Of a DNA stretch of 64,000 nt, positions 42,377 to 50,100 are shown in pieces. Under the pieces are notes generated by a model. That model did not search any database. It was not told where the DNA came from and was given only the letters and a program-made list of their open reading frames with translations. Numbering within the stretch: position 1 is the stretch's first letter; every line of letters begins with the position of its first letter. Origin of the DNA: Pseudoclavibacter terrae (GTDB taxonomy: Bacteria; Actinomycetota; Actinomycetes; Actinomycetales; Microbacteriaceae); the NCBI RefSeq assembly GCF_008831075.1, contig NZ_WBJX01000006.1:62001-126000 (forward strand), read 5' to 3'. The translations under genes were made by a program, and so were the position numbers.

Positions 42377-44932
42377 CTACTCGGGCTGCGCGTCGCGCTC
42401 CTGGGCGGCGAGAGCCCGGACGACGCCGGCGCGCCCTTCGATGATCATGCGGCGGAACGCGGGGGCCGCGGCCTCGTTGTTCGCCAGCCACTCGTCGGCG
42501 GCGTCGCGGATGCGCGCAGTCGCGAGACCCGCGGGGAAGAAGCCCTCGATGAGGGTCTCGGCGATCTGGAAGCTGCGGTCGGCCCAGATCGTCGAGATGT
42601 GACCGAAGTACCGATCGACGAATGGCTCGAGGAGCGCCTCGTCGTTGACCCGGTCGAAGCCGGCGACGGTGGCCCGAACGATGGCGTTGGTCGCGTCCGA
42701 GCGCTCCATGACGGATGCCCAGGCTGCTTCCTTGCCCTCCGGCGTCGGGAGCGCGGCGCGCGCGTGAGCCGCGCTGCGCTCCCCGTCCGCTGTGCGGTCG
42801 GTCTCGAGACGAGCCGCGATCTCGGCCTCGCCGGCGCGACCGCCGGCGACGAGCGCGTAGAGCAGCTCCCAGCCGAGGTCGGTGTCGATCTCGAGTCCCT
42901 CGAGCGCGAACGTGCCGTCGAAGAGCGCGGCGACCGCGTCGAGCTGCGGCCCCGTCTCGGCGAGCGAGGCGAACGCCCTCACGAAGCTGAACTGCGCATC
43001 CGAACCCGCCTCGGCCCGCTTCGCGAGCTCGAAGAGCTCATCGGTGACGACCTCGACGATCTCGGCGCGGTCTTCCGGTGCCGTGTAGAACTTCGCGGCC
43101 GAGATGAGCTGTCCGAGCACCGTGCGACGCGTCGTCGACTCGGTCTCGGTGCCGATGACGCCGAGCACGGCGCGGATGAAGTCGCGTGCGCGCAGCTCCG
43201 CATCCCTCGTCGCATCCCACAGCGAGCTGACGACCAGCGAACGCGAGAGGGGCGCGCGCAGCTTGGGCAGGTGCTGCTGCACGGTCGTGACCGAGTGCGC
43301 GTCGAGGCGGATCTTCGCGTACGCGAGGTCGTCGTCGTTCACGATGATCAGGTCGGGCAGGGCACCGCCGACGAAGCTCGGCACCTCGGTGCGCTCGCCG
43401 TCGACATCCAGCTCGAAGCGGTGGATGCGGACGAGCTCATCACCCTGCACGTTGTAGAGCCCGATGGCCAGGCGGTGCGGGCGGATCGTGGGGTGCTCGG
43501 CGGTCGCCGTCTGCTCGATCGCGAACGACGTGAAGTTGCCGTGCTCATCGAGCTCGTAGACGGGGCGCAGCGTGTTGACGCCGGCGGTCTCGAGCCACTT
43601 CGCGCTCCACTCGGTGAGGTCGCGGCCGCTCGTGACCTCGAGTTCGGCGAGGAGGTCGCGCAGTTCAGTGTTGCCCCACGCGTGCTTCGAGAAGTACGCG
43701 TTGATGCCGGCGAAGAAGGCGTCGCGGCCGACCCAGGCGAAGAGCTGCTTGAGGACCGAGCCGCCCTTGGCGTACGTGATGCCGTCGAAGTTGACCTGCA
43801 CGTCGTCCAGGTCGCGGATCTCGGCGACGATCGGGTGCGTGGAGGGCAGCTGGTCCTGGCGGTAGGCCCACGACTTCTCGCTCGCGTTGAAGGTCACCCA
43901 GTTCTCGGTCCACTCCGTCGCCTCAGCCGTCGCGAGGGTCGAGATGAACTCCGCGAACGACTCGTTGAGCCACAGGTCGTTCCACCACTTCATGGTGACG
44001 AGGTCGCCGAACCACATGTGGGCGAGCTCGTGGAGGATCGTGACGACGCGTCGCTCGCGCACCGCATCCGCCACCTTCGAACGGAACACGTAGGTCTCGG
44101 TGAACGTGACGCAGCCGGCGTTCTCCATGGCGCCAGCGTTGAACTCGGGCACGAAGAGCTGGTCGTACTTCGTGAACGGGTACGGAACCCCGAAGGCCTT
44201 CTCGTAGTACTCGAAGCCCTGCTTCGTGGTGCGGAAGATGTTGTCGGCGTCGAGGTTCGGCGCGAGGGACGCGCGGCAGTAGACGGCGAGGGGGATCGTG
44301 CGGCCGTCGATGGACGTCAGCTCGTCGCGCACCACCGTGTACGGGCCCGCGACGAGCGCGGTGATGTAGCTGGAGATGCGGGGCGTCGTGCCGAAGTGCC
44401 AGACGGCGCGCTCGGCGTCGATGGGCTGAGGCGGCTGCGACGGCTCGTTGGAGACGACCTGCCACGCGGCGGGCGCGGTCACATGGAAGGTGAAGTTCGC
44501 CTTCAGATCGGGCTGCTCGAACACCGCGAACATGCGGCGGGAGTCAGGCACCTCGAACTGCGAGTACAGGTAGACCTCGCCGTCGGCGGGATCGACGAAG
44601 CGGTGCAGACCCTCGCCCGTGTTCATGTAGATCGCGTCGGCGTCGACGGTCAGCGTGTTGCGCTCGGCCAGGTTCGGGAGCTGGATGCGCACCCCGTCGT
44701 TCACGGCCGCCACGTCGAGCGCCTCGCCGTTGAGCACGACGCTGTGCACCTGCCGGGTGATGGCATCGATGAACGTGGACGCTTCGGGAACCGCGGAGAA
44801 CGTCACCGTCGTGATCGAACGGAACGTCTCAGGACCCGTCGTGAGGTCGAGTGCGACGTCGTAGTGCTCGACACCGAGCACAACTCCTCGACGCTCGACC
44901 GACTCAGCGCGAGTCAGGTTCTCTCCGGGCAT
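42377..44932 (-). CDS. pepN: aminopeptidase N (M1 family)
   Basis: An 851-residue zinc aminopeptidase. The beta-sandwich N-terminal domain is followed by the exopeptidase motif GAMENAG and the zinc site HELAH-x18-E (His301, Glu302, His305, Glu324; TILHELAHMWFGDLVTMKWW...LNESFAEF). A long alpha-helical C-terminal domain makes up the rest (GDELVRIHRFELDVDGE...). Size and motifs match the actinobacterial PepN family. The ATG has AAGGAGCT upstream, a leadered start. It diverges from the nitroreductase gene. Confidence 0.96.
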   Translation of the reverse strand: MPGENLTRAESVERRGVVLGVEHYDVALDLTTGPETFRSITTVTFSAVPEASTFIDAITRQVHSVVLNGEALDVAAVNDGVRIQLPNLAERNTLTVDADAIYMNTGEGLHRFVDPADGEVYLYSQFEVPDSRRMFAVFEQPDLKANFTFHVTAPAAWQVVSNEPSQPPQPIDAERAVWHFGTTPRISSYITALVAGPYTVVRDELTSIDGRTIPLAVYCRASLAPNLDADNIFRTTKQGFEYYEKAFGVPYPFTKYDQLFVPEFNAGAMENAGCVTFTETYVFRSKVADAVRERRVVTILHELAHMWFGDLVTMKWWNDLWLNESFAEFISTLATAEATEWTENWVTFNASEKSWAYRQDQLPSTHPIVAEIRDLDDVQVNFDGITYAKGGSVLKQLFAWVGRDAFFAGINAYFSKHAWGNTELRDLLAELEVTSGRDLTEWSAKWLETAGVNTLRPVYELDEHGNFTSFAIEQTATAEHPTIRPHRLAIGLYNVQGDELVRIHRFELDVDGERTEVPSFVGGALPDLIIVNDDDLAYAKIRLDAHSVTTVQQHLPKLRAPLSRSLVVSSLWDATRDAELRARDFIRAVLGVIGTETESTTRRTVLGQLISAAKFYTAPEDRAEIVEVVTDELFELAKRAEAGSDAQFSFVRAFASLAETGPQLDAVAALFDGTFALEGLEIDTDLGWELLYALVAGGRAGEAEIAARLETDRTADGERSAAHARAALPTPEGKEAAWASVMERSDATNAIVRATVAGFDRVNDEALLEPFVDRYFGHISTIWADRSFQIAETLIEGFFPAGLATARIRDAADEWLANNEAAAPAFRRMIIEGRAGVVRALAAQERDAQPE

Positions 44933-45000
44933 TCCAGCTCCTTCGGGGTCAGGGGGCCCGGGTATTCCGGGCTTGCGGCGGCCAGCCTAGTCCTGCCGAG

Positions 45001-45006
45001 TAGGCT
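45001..45006 (+). promoter_or_regulatory. -10 element (TAGGCT), leaderless nitroreductase
   Basis: TAGGCT ends 7 nt before the ATG at 45014. An inverted copy AGCCTA (44984-44989) faces it and may serve the divergent pepN. Confidence 0.6.
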
Positions 45007-45013
45007 TATGCGT

Positions 45014-45622
45014 ATGCCCGCACCGATCAAAGTAGATTTCTGGTTCGACCCGATCTGCCCATTCGCCTGGATGACCTCGCGGTGGATCGACGAGGTCGCC
45101 CGCCACCGTGACCTCACCATCACCTGGCACATCATGAGCCTCGAGCTCCTCAATGAGGAGAAAGACATCCCGCAGTCCTACCGCGACATGCTGCAGGGCA
45201 CGTCGCGCCTCGGGCGGGTCGTCGCCGGCGTCGAGCAGGACCTCGGCAACGAGAAGGTCAAGGCGCTCTACGACGCCCTCGGCACGCGCATCCACCCGGG
45301 CGGCCGCAAGGACCGGGACGCGGTGCTGGCCGAGGCCATCGCCGAGCTGGAGATCCCGGAGTCCATCGTCGAGCGCGCGGATGCCGGCGAGTTCGACGAG
45401 CGCTACCGCGCGAGCCACCTGTCCGGGATGGAGCGCGTGGGCGACGAGGTGGGAACGCCCATCATCGCCATCGACGGCGTCGCGTTCTTCGGCCCCGTCA
45501 TCTCCCCGGCCCCGAAGGGCGAGGAGGCGCTGCGTCTCTTCGACGGCGTCGTCATGGCCGCCTCGGTCGACGGCTTCTTCGAGCTGAAGCGCAGCCGCAC
45601 CCGCGGACCGGTCTTCGACTGA
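45014..45622 (+). CDS. mycothiol-dependent nitroreductase family protein (Rv2466c-like, DsbA fold)
   Basis: A 202-residue thioredoxin/DsbA-fold protein matching Rv2466c along its length: VDFWFDPICPFAWMTSRWIDEVARHRDLTITWHIMSLELLNE, GTPIIAIDGVAFFGPVISPAPKGEEALRLFD and the C-terminal FFELKRSRTRGPVFD. In Rv2466c the active site is CPWC; here it reads Cys15-Pro-Phe-Ala18, so it is a monothiol. The start 45014 is preferred over 45008 because TAGGCT ends 7 nt before it. The stop overlaps the rpiB start (TGATG). Confidence 0.92.
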   Translation: MPAPIKVDFWFDPICPFAWMTSRWIDEVARHRDLTITWHIMSLELLNEEKDIPQSYRDMLQGTSRLGRVVAGVEQDLGNEKVKALYDALGTRIHPGGRKDRDAVLAEAIAELEIPESIVERADAGEFDERYRASHLSGMERVGDEVGTPIIAIDGVAFFGPVISPAPKGEEALRLFDGVVMAASVDGFFELKRSRTRGPVFD

Positions 45623-46167
45623 TGCGCATCCACGTCGCCACGGACCACGCTGGACTCGAGTTCTCGCAGCAGCTGCAGGAGCACCTGCGCGAGCAGGGGC
45701 ACGAGATCGTCGACCACGGGCCCGCCGAGTACGACGCGCTCGACGACTACCCCTCGTTCTGCATCAACGCCGCGCAGGCGGTCGCCAACGACTGGGCCAA
45801 CGGCTCGAAGTCGCTCGGCGTGGTCTTCGGGGGCTCGGGCAACGGCGAGCAGATCGCCGCCAACAAGGTGACGGGCGTGCGCGCCGCGCTGGCATGGAGC
45901 GACGCCACGGCGCAGCTCGCCCGCGAGCACAACAACGCCAATGTCATCTCGATCGGCGCGCGCCAGCACGAGATCGCCGACGCGCTCAGGTTCATCGACA
46001 TCTTCATCGCCGAGCCCTTCCCGGGGGAGGAGCGCCACCTGCGTCGCATCTCGCAGCTCGCCGAGTACGAGCAGACCGGCAAGATCGCCGGCAAGTCCGT
46101 GCTCGGTTCCGTTGGCACGGTCGTGCCGCCGATGGTGGAGTCGGAGACGCCGGCGGGGAATGCCTGA
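45622..46167 (+). CDS. rpiB: ribose-5-phosphate isomerase B
   Basis: A 181-residue sugar-phosphate isomerase of the RpiB/LacAB family interconverting ribulose- and ribose-5-phosphate. Motifs: RIHVATDHAGLEFSQQL (phosphate-binding DHAG), DDYPSFCINAAQAV with the catalytic-base position Cys, GVVFGGSGNGEQIAANKVTGVRAALAWS, EHNNANVISIGARQH and the IFIAEPFPGEERHLRRI C-terminal segment. Its ATG overlaps the previous stop by one base and its own end overlaps nei by 8 bp, so the three genes form one translationally coupled unit. Confidence 0.96.
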   Translation: MRIHVATDHAGLEFSQQLQEHLREQGHEIVDHGPAEYDALDDYPSFCINAAQAVANDWANGSKSLGVVFGGSGNGEQIAANKVTGVRAALAWSDATAQLAREHNNANVISIGARQHEIADALRFIDIFIAEPFPGEERHLRRISQLAEYEQTGKIAGKSVLGSVGTVVPPMVESETPAGNA

Positions 46168-47122
46168 GGGCCACTCCGTCCACCGCATCGCCCGGCAGTT
46201 CACCGCGAACTACGCCGGTCGCGTGGTGGCGGCGTCGTCTCCGCAGGGCCGCTTCGCCGAGGGCGCCGCAGAGATCGACGGGCGCGAGATGGTCGAGACG
46301 TTCGCCGTCGGCAAGCACATGTTCTCGCGCTTCGATGGTGGCATCTGGCTGCGAGTGCACCTCGGTATCTACGGTGCCTGGGACTTCTCGGGTCAGGTGT
46401 CGACGACGCTCGGCCAGACGGGGGAGTACTCGCGCAGGCGTCCGGGCGTGACGATCGAGGACTCGCGCGGCGAGACGTCACTGTCGAGCATCGGGGCGCC
46501 TCGACGCACACGGCTCAAGATGGCGGAGGCCGAGCGTGAGCAGGAGCTTTCGCAGTGGCCGCCGGAGCCGGTCGGTGCGGTCCGACTTCGGCTCCTCACG
46601 TCCGAGACCTGCGCTGACCTGCGCGGTCCGACCGCGTGTGAGCTCATGACGGGCGATGAGGTCGCGGCCCGCATCGAGAAGCTCGGCCCCGACCCGCTCG
46701 TCGACCGCGGTGCGAAGGCGGAGGCGCGGTTCCTGGAACGCGCGCGGGGCAAGCGGACGCCGATCGGCATCGTGCTCATGGACCAGCAGATCGTGAGCGG
46801 CATCGGCAACGTCTACCGGGCCGAGATGCTCTACCGGGCCGGCATCAACCCGCACACGCCGACGTCGCAGCTGACCGACGAGCAGCTCAGAGAGCTGTGG
46901 CGCGACTGGACGAAGCTCCTCAAGATCGGCGTGGAAGTCGGTCAGATGATGACCATCGACGGGCTCCGAGGCAAGGCGAAGGCCGCCGCGCTCGAGAACC
47001 GTGAGGACCGGCACTGGGTGTACGGACGCGCGGGGGAGCCGTGCCGGGTGTGCGGAACCCCCATCGCGCTCGGCGAGATGCAGGCTCGCAAGCTCTACTG
47101 GTGCCCCGGCTGCCAGCTCTGA
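46160..47122 (+). CDS. nei: Fpg/Nei-family DNA glycosylase (endonuclease VIII type)
   Basis: A 320-residue base-excision repair glycosylase/AP lyase. The N-terminal MPEGHSVHRIA supplies the catalytic Pro2 and Glu3; LDGREMVETFAVGKHMFSRFDGG-like strands, the H2TH helices (FLERARGKRTPIGIVLMDQQIVSGIGNVYRAEMLYRAGINP) and a C-terminal zinc finger C-x2-C-x16-C-x2-C (CRVCGTPI...CPGCQ) follow. MPEGH points to the Nei subgroup, acting on oxidised pyrimidines. ATG 46160 overlaps the end of rpiB by 8 bp. Confidence 0.95.
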   Translation: MPEGHSVHRIARQFTANYAGRVVAASSPQGRFAEGAAEIDGREMVETFAVGKHMFSRFDGGIWLRVHLGIYGAWDFSGQVSTTLGQTGEYSRRRPGVTIEDSRGETSLSSIGAPRRTRLKMAEAEREQELSQWPPEPVGAVRLRLLTSETCADLRGPTACELMTGDEVAARIEKLGPDPLVDRGAKAEARFLERARGKRTPIGIVLMDQQIVSGIGNVYRAEMLYRAGINPHTPTSQLTDEQLRELWRDWTKLLKIGVEVGQMMTIDGLRGKAKAAALENREDRHWVYGRAGEPCRVCGTPIALGEMQARKLYWCPGCQL

Positions 47123-47134
47123 GGCCCCGCTGAG

Positions 47135-47168
47135 CCCTCAGGCGACGGCGGCTGCCGTCACCTGAGGG
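47135..47168. terminator. bidirectional terminator between nei and the giant membrane protein
   Basis: CCCTCAGG-x-GACGGC pairs with GCCGTC-x-CCTGAGGG around a GGCT loop (14 pairs, one C/A mismatch). It overlaps the stop codon of the reverse-strand gene. Confidence 0.8.
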
Positions 47169-50100
47169 AGCTGATCGACGCCGCCGCCCGCTTGGCGTCC
47201 CGCAGTCGTGCCTCGTACGTCGTGGCGATGACGACGAGCACCGTGCCTGCGAGCGCGAGCCACACCCACCAGGGGATGACGTCGGCGACGACGGCAAGCT
47301 GCTGTCGGAACGCGGTGACTGCGTGCAGCACGGTGATGGCGGCGCCGACGACGAGCGGCGCCTGGAGGCGCCTGGTGGCGCCCCACACCGTGCTGCCGAC
47401 GGCGAGGAGCCCGAGCGCGATGAGGCGCCACGGCGCGGGGTCTGCGAACTGCGCCAGGTAGCTCGGCACGAGCAGCAGCACCAGGCCGGGCGAGAGGGCT
47501 GGCCAGCTGCGCAGGGTGGGGCGCTTCGCGAGGAAGAACAGCCCACCGGCCAACAGGGTGGCACCGAGCGGGGCGGTTGCGAGCTCCAACCAGGGGATCG
47601 GGAACTGCGTGCCGAGCGTGCCTGCGGTTGCGACGACACCGGCGGCTGCGAATGCGAGGACAGGCAGACGCAGCGGCGCCTGGCCGGCCGGTGTCGGTTG
47701 CGCGGGCGCAAGCGAGGGCAGAAGCTGCGGGCGCAGCAGCGCGAGCAGCGCGAGACCGCAGAGCGCGACGACCCACGTCAGCGCGAGCTGCTGGGTGTTC
47801 TCCACGGCACCGCGCAGGATGCTCGGGAGCGCGGAGAGCACCAGCGCCACGATGGCGACGGGCACGAGCACCGTTGCGGAGAGCGCGGCGAGACGCGGAT
47901 TCTCGAGCTGCTGTTGCCGCCGCCAGAGTGCGCTCGCGAACAGCAGCACCAGTCCAGCAGGAAGGACTCCCCAGAGCGGCAGCGTGATCGGGGTCAGCGG
48001 GCCCTCGGCGGCCAGGACCAGGGCGGGGCCGAGCACGGCCGCCGCGATCGCCGAGCCCACGCCGAGCGCGTTCACTGAGGCGCGCATCCACGCGGCGACC
48101 GGAACGACGGCACAGACGACGACGAGTGCCAGAGTCAGCATCGCCAGGGCGAGCTCCGGGGTCGTGAGGGAGAGGATGCGCATGGCGTCGTCGTCGCGCG
48201 GCTGTGAGACCGCGGCGACCGCGCCCGCGCTGAGCCAGATTCCAGGGGCCGCCGCGAGCCAGAGGAGGCTCTCGACGCTCGACGTGCGTGCCCCGTCGGC
48301 GGGGCTGCTGAGCCTCGCGGTTGCGATGCCTGCGGCGAGGAACACGAGGAAGGCGCCGCCGAAGGCCACGAAGAAGGATGCGCCGTCCCAGTTCGCCAGC
48401 ACTTCCCAGACCCATGCGAGCGCGAGGACCGGCACGCCGAGGTAGCGGAGCAGCGCATACGGCGACCTCGCACCGAGGTGCATGCTCGCGACGACCGCCG
48501 TCACTGCGACGAGCGCCGCCGCGAGCGGCAGCGGTGTCCAGTCCTCGAAGCCGCTGGTGCGGCTCGCGGCGGCTGCGCTCGGGGCGAGCACCGTGCCGAG
48601 CAGCGCGGTCCCGAGGCCGAGCGCACGCAGCGCGATGCCGTCCCCTCGACGCGTTCCTTGCGGCGAGAGGAGCACGCCGAGCAGCGCGGAGAGCGCCCCG
48701 ACGACGCCGGCGGTGGCCGCGAGCTGCACCGGCGTGGCGCTCTCGAAACCGACCAGCTGGGCGTGGTGGATGAGCATCCAGGACCCGAGCACGCCCGTCG
48801 CGTAGCTGGCGAGTCTCGTGAGGAGGCGCGTCTCCGCGAGCGTCCGGACGAGGATGACCGCTGCTGTTGCGATGACGCCGATGAGCAGCGATGTGATTGC
48901 GGCGTGCTGCTGGGCCCAGAGACTGGCCGCCTCAGCTGGCTCCCAGATAGCGACGGCGAACCCCTGCGAGGCAAGCGCGAGGAAGCCGACGACCGCGATG
49001 CTCGCGCGGCCGACGCCGGTGATGAGCCGGTTCGGGAGGCCGGCGGCGAGGAGTCCGGCGAGCAGCGCGAGCCCAAGCAGCAGGAGCCTGCCGTCGAACC
49101 GCGTGGTGAGCAGGAGCGCGACGACGACGGCCCCGCTGAGCGGTGCGACCAGGGCGAGGAGCAGCTTGCGCTTGGACCCTGCTGTGTCGGCGGACCAGAC
49201 CGGGCGGAGCAGCAGCCAGGCCACGCCGCTGACGAGCAGCACGCAGGCCGTGAGCCAGATCAACGCCTCGGCGCCTGGGAGCAGGCCGGTGAGCAGGCCG
49301 TGCCGGTTCACTTCACCGCGCAGCTCGGTCGCGAGGTGCGAGAGGGCCGACAGGACGCCGATGCCGGCGGAGACCGCGCTCAGCGAGATGAGCAGCGGGC
49401 GCGCGTGGGCCGGGACGTCGAGCGTGCTGGCGGCTGCGGCGACCGCCAGGGCGATGGCGGCCCCGCCGAGGACGTAGGCGAGCGTGCTGGCGGTCGTGCC
49501 ACTCGAGGCCAATGCGGGGACGAGGGCCGAGAGCGCGAGACCTCCGGCCAGGACGCACGCGGCGGCCCGCGCCGGTTCGTGGGAGCCCCGGGCTCGGCCG
49601 AACCACCAGAGCAGAAGGGCCGCGGCGATCAGCGGGATCCCAGCCGGGAAGTGGAAGCGCTCGGGGGTATCGACGCTGGGAGTGCCGACGGCGAACACGT
49701 ACCAGGCGGCGGTGAGGAGACCGACGCCGATCCACGCCAGGAACGCACGTCCTCGGGCTCGGAACAGGCCCGATGGGGAGATCGCCAGCAGGACGGGGAC
49801 GGCCGCCGCGATCGCGATCGTCACGGCGAAGTACTGCTCACCTGCTGGTTGTCCGAATGCGCCCGTGAAGGCTCGCGTACTCGCGAGCGCTCCGACGGCG
49901 ACCGCAGCGACGGCGAGCTCGGCGGGAAGGACACGGGACGCGGGTGCGCCGCGGAGCCGCGCGACGAGGGTGCCTCCGGCGACCAGGAGGCTGGCGACGA
50001 CGCCGAGCGACGCGGCGACGGCCGGAAGGTGCGAGGCCACCAGGATCGTGGCGGCGAGCGCTCCCGACGTCGCCCAGAGGGCTGTCACCATGGCAGGGAG

